Assembly (NCBI GenBank): GCA_017792445.1 | Contig: CP051232.1 | Span: 186,001 to 250,000 of the forward strand | Reading direction: 5' to 3' | Source of the DNA: Maritimibacter sp. | GTDB taxonomy: Bacteria; Pseudomonadota; Alphaproteobacteria; Rhodobacterales; Rhodobacteraceae | DNA length: 64,000 nucleotides | Shown here: positions 54,733-62,759 of the stretch, one piece after another | Layout: each line of letters begins with the position of its first letter | Position numbering within the stretch: the first letter of the stretch is position 1 | Program-made: the position numbers and the translations under genes | Notes under the pieces: generated by a model | What the model was told of the DNA's origin: nothing | The model's input: the letters and a program-made list of their open reading frames with translations, nothing else | Databases searched by the model: none

Positions 54733-55893
54733 TCACGCCCGATCCAACACCTCTACCGACAGGATCGTGGGCAGGTGGCGGCCGATCTCGGTCCAGCTGT
54801 CGCCCTCGTCGAGGCTGGCGAAGACCGACCCCGAGTTGGTGCCGAAGTAGACGCCCGCCGGATCGCGCCGGTCGCCCGCCATCGCCTGACGCAGCACGGT
54901 GAAGAAGCAGCCCTCTTGCGGCAGCCCCTCGCGGCAAGCCTGCCAGCTTTCGCCGCCATCGCGCGAGCGCCAGACGGCGCAGGCCGCGTCGGGTGGGAAG
55001 CGGCCTGCCATGTCGCCGTTCAGCGGCAGGGTCCACACCGTTTGCGGGTCGCGCGGATGGACGCGGATCGGGAAGCCGAAGGTCGAGGGAAGCCCCTCGG
55101 TCACGTCGTCCCAGCTGCGGCCGCCGTCCGAGGATCGCCAGACGCCGTGGTGGTTCTGCTGGTACAGCACGTCGCCACCGCCGGGCGCGCGCATCATGTT
55201 GTGGACGCAGTGGCCGACCTCGCCATCCGACGGGCCCGCCGGGTGGTGATGCCCTTCGCAGGCCTCTGCGTTCGACAGGCGGTTGCGGCGCTCGAAGCTG
55301 TCGCCGCCGTCTTCGGTTGCGAAGACGCCCGCGGCAGAGATGCCGACCCACAGCTTGCCGGGCTCGTCAGGGTGCGAAACCAGCGTGTGCAGGACCAGCC
55401 CCGCCGCGCCCGGATTCCAGTCCTTGGCAGAGGGGTGACCGGCCAGTGCCTCGACCTCGTCGAAGCTGTCGCCGTTGTCGGTGCTGGCCAGAAGCTTGGC
55501 GGGCTTGGTGCCGGCGTACAACTTGCCGTGGGCGTGGTGCAGGCTCCAGACCTGCTGGAAGCTGTCGCCGAAGGGCAGCGGTTCGTCGGTCCAGCCGACC
55601 ATCTCGGCAAAGCCCGGATCGCCTGCGGCCCAGTCGTCCATCATCCCCTTCGTCAGGCGGGTCTTGGTCCAGCTTTCGCCGCCGTCCTCGGATTTCCAGA
55701 CCCCTGCCCCGGTGAACTCGCCGCCGCCGCCAGCCCAGATTGTGCCGGTTTCGGGGTCGCCGATGACGTGGTTGATCGGCCAGCCGCCGCAGTGGGGGCC
55801 GGTGATTTTCCAGCCCGTGCGGTCCTCTCCGCCCTGCAAAAGAAACACGCCCTTGGTGGTGCCGATCAGCACGGTAACGGAACGTTCGGTCAT
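54733..55893 (-). CDS. BNR/Asp-box beta-propeller protein
   Basis: 386 residues with at least six Asp-box repeats of the form S-x-D-x-G-x-S-W: KSEDGGESW, STDNGDSF, ATEDGGDSF, RSSDGGRSW, RSRDGGESW and ASLDEGDSW. This gives a sialidase-like or YCF48-like propeller. No signal peptide is evident, and no sialidase catalytic arginine triad can be recognised, so it is not called a sialidase. Similar proteins are annotated as WD40/YVTN or exo-alpha-sialidase family. ATG 55893 follows GGGGGCTCC. Confidence 0.85.
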   Translation of the reverse strand: MTERSVTVLIGTTKGVFLLQGGEDRTGWKITGPHCGGWPINHVIGDPETGTIWAGGGGEFTGAGVWKSEDGGESWTKTRLTKGMMDDWAAGDPGFAEMVGWTDEPLPFGDSFQQVWSLHHAHGKLYAGTKPAKLLASTDNGDSFDEVEALAGHPSAKDWNPGAAGLVLHTLVSHPDEPGKLWVGISAAGVFATEDGGDSFERRNRLSNAEACEGHHHPAGPSDGEVGHCVHNMMRAPGGGDVLYQQNHHGVWRSSDGGRSWDDVTEGLPSTFGFPIRVHPRDPQTVWTLPLNGDMAGRFPPDAACAVWRSRDGGESWQACREGLPQEGCFFTVLRQAMAGDRRDPAGVYFGTNSGSVFASLDEGDSWTEIGRHLPTILSVEVLDRA

Positions 55894-56277
55894 GGGAGCC
55901 CCCAAATAGGATGAAATCAACGTATCGGAATCACCGGCAGCATATCACGCGACGTCATTCTGCCTAGACTGCCGCGCGGCGCCGGAGGTTTTCCGCGCAG
56001 ACAGAGTGGGTTGCGGGGCTTTGACAGGCATTGGTGGGCGGTCTGCCTTCGGGCCCACGGGTTGCATTCCGGCCGCCGCCTTGCCATATGACCCACATCG
56101 GTGTCGCTGCGCCCCTACGCGGTGCGGCGACCGACCCGGGGCCTGCGCGTCATTCCGCGCCTCATATCCGCCCCCGTCGCAATCCCGTCAGGGCGTCCGT
56201 CCGCCTCCGGCCCGCACAGGGCCGGTCCGGCATTTCGGCGTTCCGGCCGCGGCGTCGCAAAAAAGAAGGAGAACGAG
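55894..56277. other. intergenic region without a supported gene
   Basis: 384 bases between divergent genes. A TTGACA hexamer is present near 56022, but no good -10 sequence is at the proper distance. The frame of the downstream 39-residue peptide is open upstream to 56101, with arginine- and proline-rich sequence of shadow-frame type. I see no repeat, RNA gene or operator here. Confidence 0.5.
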
Positions 56278-56397
56278 ATGAGCATGACCAACGAAGAACT
56301 GATCCAACGTATCGAAGATCTGCAGAAGTCGGGTATGCACCTTGCCGCGAAATCGCTGCAGCGTGAGCTGAACTACCGGCAGAAGCAGGCCGCCTGA
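56278..56397 (+). CDS. very small protein, 39 residues
   Basis: MSMTNEELIQRIEDLQKSG followed by MHLAAKSLQRELNYRQKQAA is an amphipathic, probably all-helical peptide with balanced charge. AAGAAGGAGAACGAG precedes the ATG and a strong terminator lies 50 bases after the stop, so this is a compact transcription unit. A longer reading from 56101 exists but the extra part looks like untranslated leader. The function is unknown. Confidence 0.72.
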   Translation: MSMTNEELIQRIEDLQKSGMHLAAKSLQRELNYRQKQAA

Positions 56398-56450
56398 TCG
56401 CGGCACGTCTGCCCGCCCCCGGACCCGATGCGGTCCGGGCGGCAGGACCG

Positions 56451-56479
56451 AAGGGGCGGGTTTCCGCCCCTTTTTCTTT
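56451..56479 (+). terminator. intrinsic terminator of the small-protein gene
   Basis: AAGGGGCGG (56451-56459) pairs with CCGCCCCTT (56464-56472) over the loop GTTT, followed by TTTCTTT. A GGACC-rich hairpin stands just upstream (GGACCCGATGCGGTCC). Confidence 0.85.
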
Positions 56480-56555
56480 GCGCCGGGCGTGACGGCGCAG
56501 TTGCCGGGGCGGGCGGCAGGTGTCACGCTTCGGAACAACGCTTTGGAGCCCGAAC

Positions 56556-56960
56556 ATGACCGCCCGCTTTGGCATCGCGCTCGACACCGCCCTGCACCTC
56601 GTGGCCGAGGGGCTGGCCGTGCCGGACCGGCATGCGCTTGTGGCACCGTCGCTGTTGCGCTCGCAGATGGTGTCTAAACTGTACGCCGACGTTCGCGCGG
56701 GCCGGATGGAGCGCGCCGAGGCGGATGCGCGGCTGGACCGGATGCGCGGGCTGAAGATCCGGCTGCTGGGTGACCGGGTGTTGCAGCGCAGGGCGTGGGC
56801 CATCGCGGATGCGCTGGGATGGCCAGACACGCTGGACGCCGAATACATAGCGGTCACCGCGTTGCAGGCGGACGCCTTCGTCACGCTGGATCCGCACATG
56901 GAAAAGGCGGCGGCCCGGTTCGTGGCCACCGCCTCTTTGGACGATCTGCTGACAGGGTAG
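56556..56960 (+). CDS. PIN-domain-like protein
   Basis: 134 residues. VAPSLLRSQMVSKLY (conserved acidic/Ser-rich helix), DRMRGLKIRLLGD and DTLDAEYIAVTALQADAFVTLDP give the order of a PIN nuclease fold, ending with the acidic D-x-x-x-A-E-Y and T-L-D. PIN toxins are usually paired with a small antitoxin; none overlaps or directly precedes this gene. It stands alone behind a terminator, so a solitary or degenerate PIN protein is suggested. Confidence 0.72.
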   Translation: MTARFGIALDTALHLVAEGLAVPDRHALVAPSLLRSQMVSKLYADVRAGRMERAEADARLDRMRGLKIRLLGDRVLQRRAWAIADALGWPDTLDAEYIAVTALQADAFVTLDPHMEKAAARFVATASLDDLLTG

Positions 56961-56962
56961 CG

Positions 56963-57874
56963 CTAGTGCGCGGCCTTGATGAAGGTGCCGTTGTTCAGCT
57001 CTTTCATCGCCTGCATCAGTTCGGCGCGCGTGTTCATCACGATGGGGCCGTGCCACGCGACCGGCTCTTTGATCGGCTGGCCCGAAACCAGCAGGAAGCG
57101 GACGCCCTCCGGACCGGCGGTCACGCAGATCTCGTCCCCGGTGCCGAAGCGGACAAGCGTGCGGTTACCCGACATATCGCGGATGTTCAGTTCCTGCCCG
57201 TTGAATTCCTTCTCGACCCGAACGCCCTCGGGCGCGCTGGCGTCGCGGAAGCTGCCGGCGCCCGCGAAGACATAGGCGAAGGTGTTGGCATAGGTATCGA
57301 CCGGCAGCACCTTGCGGGTGTTCGGCGGCACCGAGACATCAAGGTAGAGCGGATCGGCGGCAATGCCGTCGACCGGGCCCTTCTTGCCCCAGAACCCGCC
57401 GGTGATGACGCGGACGGCGGTGCCGTCATCGTCCACCTCCACCGGGATGTCGGACTTCTGAATGTCCTGATAGCGCGGCGCGGTCATCTTCAGGCTGGAC
57501 GGCAGGTTCGCCCACAGCTGGAAGCCGTGCATCTGCCCCTTCACGTTGCCCTGCGGCATCTCTTGGTGAAGGATGCCGGACCCGGCGGTCATCCACTGGA
57601 CCGTGCCCGGCCCGAGGCGGCCGGAATTGCCGAGGCTGTCGGAATGCTCGACGGTGCCTTCCAGGACGTAGGTGATCGTCTCGATCCCCCGGTGCGGGTG
57701 CCACGGGAAGCCGCGGGCGTACATGGCGGGGTCGTCGTTGCGGAAGTCGTCCATCATCAGGAACGGGTCCGCTTCGGTCGGATCGCCGAAGCCGAAGACG
57801 CGGTGAAGATGGACGCCGGCGCCCTCCATCGTGGGCTGCGCCATCCGGGTCGAGGTCACGGGGCGGAAGGTCAT
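56963..57874 (-). CDS. pirin family protein
   Basis: 303-residue bicupin. The N-terminal metal site is complete: His59 and His61 in PWHPHRGIETITYVLEG, His103 and Glu105 in ILHQEMPQ. Bacterial pirins can act as quercetin dioxygenases or regulators. The second cupin has no obvious metal site. Start ATG 57874; TGA/TAG at 56963. It converges on the PIN-like gene. Confidence 0.92.
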   Translation of the reverse strand: MTFRPVTSTRMAQPTMEGAGVHLHRVFGFGDPTEADPFLMMDDFRNDDPAMYARGFPWHPHRGIETITYVLEGTVEHSDSLGNSGRLGPGTVQWMTAGSGILHQEMPQGNVKGQMHGFQLWANLPSSLKMTAPRYQDIQKSDIPVEVDDDGTAVRVITGGFWGKKGPVDGIAADPLYLDVSVPPNTRKVLPVDTYANTFAYVFAGAGSFRDASAPEGVRVEKEFNGQELNIRDMSGNRTLVRFGTGDEICVTAGPEGVRFLLVSGQPIKEPVAWHGPIVMNTRAELMQAMKELNNGTFIKAAH

Positions 57875-57984
57875 GGCATGGCTCCTGTAAAGGTCCCGCC
57901 CAATATCGGACCGCGCCGGGCGCTTGCATAGCCCCCGCCCTGTGCGCCGCCGCACAGGATCCCTGTGCTGCCGCCAAGGTGGGG

Positions 57985-58653
57985 TCAGGCGGGGCCGATC
58001 AGCCGTTCGGTAAGCAAGGCAAGATCCTCGTAGCCGTGCAACAGTGCCTCGGGATCAAGCTTGGCGACGTCGTGGCCGTCCGGCCCGAAAGTCACAAGTG
58101 CGCAGGGGACACCGGCGGCCAAGGCGGTCTTTCGGTCGGTCACGGTATCGCCCAGCAGATACGAGGTCTCGACCGCGCCCCCTGCCCGTTCCACCGCCGC
58201 GCGGTAGGGCGCCGGGTCGGGCTTGCGCACGGGCAGCGTGTCGGCGCCCACCAGCGCGCCGAACAGGTCGCGGACACCCAGTTTCCGCAGCAAGGTCTCG
58301 GCCAGCCCCTCGGGCTTGTTGGTGCAGACGGTGACGCGGTAACCGGCGCTGAGCAGGGTCTCGACCGCCTCGACCGCGCCGGGGTACATCTTTGTAAAGA
58401 CGTCGATATTCTCTCCATACCACGCCAGAAGGTCGGGATAGGCGGCGTCCACCGTCGCCTCGTCCAGCGCATCGACGCGTTCCAGCCCCAGCCGCAGCAT
58501 CGCCCGCGCACCGTGAAAGGCGGTGCCCGCGTCGGCCACCGGGTCCAGCAGCGGACCGTGGCCCAGCCGCTCGAACGACGCGTTCGCGGCGGCGATCAGG
58601 TCGCCGCTGGTGTCCGCCAGCGTTCCGTCGAGGTCGAATACCACGGTTTTCAT
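57985..58653 (-). CDS. gph: phosphoglycolate phosphatase-like HAD protein
   Basis: 222 residues. VVFDLDGTLADTSGDL has nucleophile Asp7 and Asp9; VCTNKPEGLAE, VRKPDPAPY and LLGDTVTDRKTAL complete the four HAD motifs. Closest in style to Gph, which clears 2-phosphoglycolate from DNA repair and photorespiration-like reactions. It resembles the gene at 48717 and is divergent from glmU. Confidence 0.93.
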   Translation of the reverse strand: MKTVVFDLDGTLADTSGDLIAAANASFERLGHGPLLDPVADAGTAFHGARAMLRLGLERVDALDEATVDAAYPDLLAWYGENIDVFTKMYPGAVEAVETLLSAGYRVTVCTNKPEGLAETLLRKLGVRDLFGALVGADTLPVRKPDPAPYRAAVERAGGAVETSYLLGDTVTDRKTALAAGVPCALVTFGPDGHDVAKLDPEALLHGYEDLALLTERLIGPA

Positions 58654-58781
58654 TCACATTCTCCGGCCTGTTTCCGCCGGTGTCTGTAACCCCGCGAAAC
58701 GCCATTTGATAGCCCCGGGCCTTGCAGCATGGCATACATGCGGTAAAACCCAAGAAAACAACGAGCAAAAGAACAATACAT

Positions 58782-60137
58782 ATGGCGACAGCCCTGATCG
58801 TTCTGGCCGCTGGCCAGGGGACCCGCATGAACTCGGACCTGCCGAAGGTGCTGCATGAACTGGGGGGCGTTCCACTGTTCGCCCACGCGCTTGCTTCCGG
58901 GCAAACGCTGGAACCGGAGCGGACCGTGCTTGTTGTCGGGCACGGTGCGGAAGCCGTGGCGAAAGCCGCCCACGAAATCGACCCGGATATCGCCATCGCC
59001 GACCAGACCGAGCAGCTTGGCACCGGCCACGCGGTCGCGCAGGCGCGGCTGGCCTTGGAGGGGTTCGAGGGCGATGTTTTCGTCCTGTATGGCGACACGC
59101 CCTTCATCCGGGCCGAAACGCTGGAAGCGATGGAAATCGCCCGCGAGGAAGGCAACGCCGTCGTCGTGCTGGGCTTCGAGGCGGAAGATCCGGGCCGCTA
59201 CGGGCGGCTGGTGATGAAGGGGCACGACCTGACCCGCATCGTCGAGTTCAAGGACGCGACCGAGGACCAGCTGGACATCACCCTGTGCAACTCGGGCGTC
59301 ATCTGCGTGGATTCCACGGTGCTGTTCGACCTGCTGGACGCGGTGTCGAACGAGAACGCGAGCAGCGAGTACTACCTGACCGACATCGTCGAGATCGCCC
59401 GGTCGCGCGGCCTGTCGGCCACCGCCGTCACCTGCCCCGAGGACGAGACGCTGGGCATCAACTCGCGCGCCGAACTGGCGGACGCCGAGGCGCTGTTTCA
59501 GGACATGGCGCGTGGCGAGGCGCTGGAGAACGGTGTGACGCTGGTCGCGCCCGAGACGGTGTTCTTCGCCTTCGACACGGTGATCGGCCGCGACGTGGTG
59601 ATCGAGCCGAACGTGATCTTCGGCCCGGGCGTGACCGTCGAGACCGGCGCACGCATCCGGGCGTTCAGCCATCTCGAGGGGGCGCATGTCGGCGGCGAGG
59701 CGGTGGTGGGCCCCTATGCCCGCCTGCGCCCCGGCGCAGAACTGGACGCGGGCGCGAAAGTCGGGAACTTCGTCGAGATCAAGAACGCGCAGGTGGGCCA
59801 CGGCGCGAAGGTGAACCACCTGACCTATATCGGCGACGCCACCATCGGCGAGGGCGCGAACATCGGCGCGGGCACCGTGACCTGCAACTACAACGGGTTT
59901 GAGAAATTCCACACCGAGATCGGCGCGCATGCCTTCATAGGTTCTGACACGATGCTGGTCGCGCCGGTGACGGTGGGCGCAGGCGCGATCACCGGGTCGG
60001 GGTCCGTCATCACCCGCGACGTGCCGGCCGACGCGCTGGCGCTGGGCCGCGCGCAGCAGGTGGTCAAGGACGGCGCGGCGCCACGATTGTTTGAATTGTA
60101 TAAGAGAAATAAGGAAAACAGGGAAAAGGGCGAATAG
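58782..60137 (+). CDS. glmU: bifunctional GlmU: GlcNAc-1-P uridyltransferase / glucosamine-1-P acetyltransferase
   Basis: 451 residues. The N-terminal pyrophosphorylase (1-225) has LAAGQGTRMNSDLPKVL; the C-terminal left-handed beta helix (about 245-440) has hexapeptide repeats and TYIGDATIGEGANIGAGTV and CNYNGFEKFHTEIG with the catalytic His. It makes UDP-GlcNAc for peptidoglycan and lipopolysaccharide. Stop is one base before glmS, so glmU-glmS is an operon. The leader before ATG 58782 is A-rich with a weak ribosome site. Confidence 0.98.
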   Translation: MATALIVLAAGQGTRMNSDLPKVLHELGGVPLFAHALASGQTLEPERTVLVVGHGAEAVAKAAHEIDPDIAIADQTEQLGTGHAVAQARLALEGFEGDVFVLYGDTPFIRAETLEAMEIAREEGNAVVVLGFEAEDPGRYGRLVMKGHDLTRIVEFKDATEDQLDITLCNSGVICVDSTVLFDLLDAVSNENASSEYYLTDIVEIARSRGLSATAVTCPEDETLGINSRAELADAEALFQDMARGEALENGVTLVAPETVFFAFDTVIGRDVVIEPNVIFGPGVTVETGARIRAFSHLEGAHVGGEAVVGPYARLRPGAELDAGAKVGNFVEIKNAQVGHGAKVNHLTYIGDATIGEGANIGAGTVTCNYNGFEKFHTEIGAHAFIGSDTMLVAPVTVGAGAITGSGSVITRDVPADALALGRAQQVVKDGAAPRLFELYKRNKENREKGE

Positions 60138-60138
60138 A

Positions 60139-61953
60139 ATGTGCGGAATTGTAGGGGTACTTGGAAAGCACGAGGCGGCACCGCTGCTGGTCGAGGCTTT
60201 GAAAAGACTGGAATATCGTGGCTATGACAGTGCGGGTATCGCCACCGTCGACGCCGCCGCGCATCTGGATCGCCGCCGCGCTGTCGGCAAGCTGGTGAAC
60301 CTGTCGGACCTGCTGGTCCACGAGCCGCTGACCGGGAAGGCCGGGATCGGGCACACCCGCTGGGCCACCCATGGTGCGCCCACCGTCACCAACGCCCACC
60401 CCCACCGCGCCGGGCCGGTCGCCGTCGTCCACAACGGGATCATCGAGAACTTCCGCGAGTTGCGCGAGGAACTGCGGGCGAAGGGCGAGGTGTTCGAGAC
60501 CGAGACCGACACAGAAACCATCGTCGCACTGACCAAGTCCTTCCTCGATCAGGGACTGGCCCCCCGCGACGCCGCCGAACAGGCCATCGCCCGGCTGGAA
60601 GGCGCGTTTGCCCTGTGCTTCCTGTTCGAGGGCGAGGACAACCTGCTGATCGCGGCGCGCAAGGGCTCTCCGCTGGCCATCGGCCATGGCGCGGGCGAGG
60701 TCTTCGTCGGCTCTGACGCCATTGCGCTGGCGCCGATGACCGATCAGATCACCTATCTGGAAGAAGGCGACCGCGCCGTTCTGACCCGCGACAGCGTCGA
60801 GATCTTCGACGCACGCGGCGCCCGCGCCAACCGGGCAGTCCGCACGATCCAGATCGATTCCGCCCATATCGACAAGGGCGGCCACAAGCATTTCATGGCG
60901 AAAGAAATCGCCGAGCAGCCCACCGTGATCGGCGAGGCGCTGCGGCATTACATCACCGACGGCGACGTCGCGCTGCCGAAGGATCTGGACTTTGCCCGCC
61001 TCGACCGGATCGTCATGGTCGCCTGCGGCACCGCCTTCTACGCCTGCCTGACCGCGAAATACTGGTTCGAGCAGGTCGCCGGCATCCCAGTGGAAGTCGA
61101 TATCGCATCCGAGTTCCGCTATCGCGAGCCGCCGATCGGGGCGAACACGCTGGCCGTTTTCGTCAGCCAGTCGGGCGAGACCGCCGACACGCTGGCCGCG
61201 CTGCGCTATTGCGCGGACAAGGCGCAGATCGCAGCGGTGACCAATGTCGAGACCAGTTCCATCGCACGCGAGTCGGACGTCAACCTGCCGATCCTTGCGG
61301 GGGCCGAGATCGGCGTCGCCTCGACCAAGGCGTTCACATGCCAGTTGACGGTTCTGGCGCTGATGGCGCTGAAGGCGGCGCGGGCCAAGGGACGGCTGAG
61401 CGGCGATGCGCTGGCGGCGCACCTGACCGAGCTGAAGTCGCTGCCGGGACGGCTGAACCACGCGCTGGGTCAGGCGGATGAAATCGCCGCCGCCGCCCGC
61501 GCGGTGGCCGAGGCGCAGGATGTGCTGTTTCTTGGCCGCGGGCGGATGTACCCGCTGGCGCTGGAAGGTGCGCTGAAGCTGAAGGAAATCAGCTATATCC
61601 ACGCCGAGGGCTATGCCTCGGGCGAGTTGAAGCACGGGCCCATCGCGCTGATCGACAAGACGGTGCCGGTGATCGTCATGGCGCCGCGCGACGACCTGTT
61701 CGACAAGACGGTGTCGAACATGCAAGAGGTCATGGCGCGAGGCGGAAAGGTGCTGCTGATCACCGACCGCGAGGGCGCGGCGGTGGCCGAGGACGGCACG
61801 TGGCGCACGCTGGTGATGCCAGAGTGCCCTGCCCTGTTCGAGCCGATCCTGTATGCCCTGCCGGCGCAACTGCTTGCCTACCACGCGGCGGTCGCCAAGG
61901 GCACGGACGTGGACCAGCCAAGGAACCTTGCGAAATCCGTGACGGTGGAATGA
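60139..61953 (+). CDS. glmS: glutamine-fructose-6-phosphate aminotransferase
   Basis: 604 residues. Mature N-terminal Cys2 (MCGIVGVLG) is the glutaminase nucleophile; the domain runs to about 240 with GHTRWATHG and HNGIIENF. Two SIS domains follow (ACGTAFYACL, SQSGETADTLAAL, EGYASGELKHGPIALI), and the protein ends in the usual DxPRNLAKSVTVE. It makes glucosamine-6-phosphate. It starts one base after glmU, and its TGA overlaps the ATG of the next gene by four bases. Confidence 0.98.
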   Translation: MCGIVGVLGKHEAAPLLVEALKRLEYRGYDSAGIATVDAAAHLDRRRAVGKLVNLSDLLVHEPLTGKAGIGHTRWATHGAPTVTNAHPHRAGPVAVVHNGIIENFRELREELRAKGEVFETETDTETIVALTKSFLDQGLAPRDAAEQAIARLEGAFALCFLFEGEDNLLIAARKGSPLAIGHGAGEVFVGSDAIALAPMTDQITYLEEGDRAVLTRDSVEIFDARGARANRAVRTIQIDSAHIDKGGHKHFMAKEIAEQPTVIGEALRHYITDGDVALPKDLDFARLDRIVMVACGTAFYACLTAKYWFEQVAGIPVEVDIASEFRYREPPIGANTLAVFVSQSGETADTLAALRYCADKAQIAAVTNVETSSIARESDVNLPILAGAEIGVASTKAFTCQLTVLALMALKAARAKGRLSGDALAAHLTELKSLPGRLNHALGQADEIAAAARAVAEAQDVLFLGRGRMYPLALEGALKLKEISYIHAEGYASGELKHGPIALIDKTVPVIVMAPRDDLFDKTVSNMQEVMARGGKVLLITDREGAAVAEDGTWRTLVMPECPALFEPILYALPAQLLAYHAAVAKGTDVDQPRNLAKSVTVE

Positions 61954-62630
61954 CGCCGGACGAGGCCGTCGCGGCGCTGCGCGACCGGGCCCAGCCCGGC
62001 AAGGCGGCGGAGATGGCGGCCTATCACAAAGTGCCGCGCGTCTATCTGGGGGTGGCGAACCCCGACATCGACGCGCTGGCGAAAGCGTGGCGTGCGTCGG
62101 TGACGCTGGACGAACGGCTGGCGCTGGCGTCGGGGCTTTGGGACACGGATATTCACGAGGCCCGGATCGCGGCGGCGAAGCTGCTGACACAGGCGCGGAT
62201 CCGGCCGTCGGACGACGGCGCGTGGCGGCTGATTGCGTCGTGGGTGCCGACCTTCGATGCCTGGGCGGTGGCGGATCATGCGTCCATCGCCGGGCAGAAA
62301 CGGCTTGTGGCCGACCCCTCGCGGCTGGACGAGGTAGAGGGCTGGACGCGGTCAGAGCACCTGTGGACCCGGCGCGCGGCGCTGGTGATGACGCTGCCGT
62401 GGACGAAACAGAACCATCCGAAGCGCGAAGAAGAGGCCGCGCGCGACCGGGTGCTGGGCTGGGCGGCGGGCTATGTCGACGACCCGGAGTGGTTCATTCA
62501 GAAGGCCGTGGCGTGGTGGCTGCGCGATCTGTCGAAGCATGACCCCGCGCGGGTGCGGGCGTTCCTGGACGCCCATGGCGAGCGGATGAAGCCCTTTGCC
62601 CGGAAAGAGGCGTCGCGGCTGCTGACGTAG
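61950..62630 (+). CDS. DNA alkylation repair (AlkD-like) HEAT-repeat protein
   Basis: 226 residues, mostly alpha-helical HEAT-like repeats. RAALVMTLPW, YVDDPEWFIQKAVAWWLRDLS and KHDPARVRAFLDAHGERM are close to the AlkD-type landmarks, including the Trp/Asp-rich DNA-contact part. AlkD cuts 3- and 7-alkylated purines. It is the last gene of the glmU-glmS unit (ATGA overlap). Confidence 0.85.
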   Translation: MTPDEAVAALRDRAQPGKAAEMAAYHKVPRVYLGVANPDIDALAKAWRASVTLDERLALASGLWDTDIHEARIAAAKLLTQARIRPSDDGAWRLIASWVPTFDAWAVADHASIAGQKRLVADPSRLDEVEGWTRSEHLWTRRAALVMTLPWTKQNHPKREEEAARDRVLGWAAGYVDDPEWFIQKAVAWWLRDLSKHDPARVRAFLDAHGERMKPFARKEASRLLT

Positions 62631-62631
62631 A

Positions 62632-62689
62632 GGGGGCTCTGCCCCCGCCGCTGCGCGGCTCCCCCGAGGTATTTCGGAAGAGAAGAAGC
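62632..62689 (+). repeat. dispersed intergenic repeat, copy D
   Basis: GGGGGCTCTGCCCCC hairpin, a CCGCTGCGCGG hairpin, CTCCCCCGAGGTATTTCGG and a purine-rich AGAGAAGAAG tail. Starts one base after the stop of the DNA-alkylation gene. Confidence 0.78.
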
Positions 62690-62700
62690 TGCGGAGATGC

Positions 62701-62734
62701 GCAAGGGCCGGCGTTTTTTTGCGCCGGCCCTTGC
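62701..62734. terminator. bidirectional terminator hairpin
   Basis: GCAAGGGCCGGCG (62701-62713) pairs perfectly over 13 bases with CGCCGGCCCTTGC (62722-62734) around a loop of seven T and one G. It lies between the convergent AlkD-like and lpd genes. Unusually, the T run is in the loop, not after the stem. Confidence 0.7.
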
Positions 62735-62759
62735 GGTGTTTTGCGATGGTTTTGCGGGA

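Noticed and set aside
56006-56281. Open frame of about 91 codons overlapping the leader of the small peptide gene
   Set aside because: Composition is that of a shadow frame and there is no ribosome site; the ATG at 56278 is far better placed.
56278-56960. Toxin-antitoxin pair made of the 39-residue peptide and the PIN-like protein
   Set aside because: A strong terminator and about 150 bases separate them, and the peptide does not look like a DNA-binding antitoxin.
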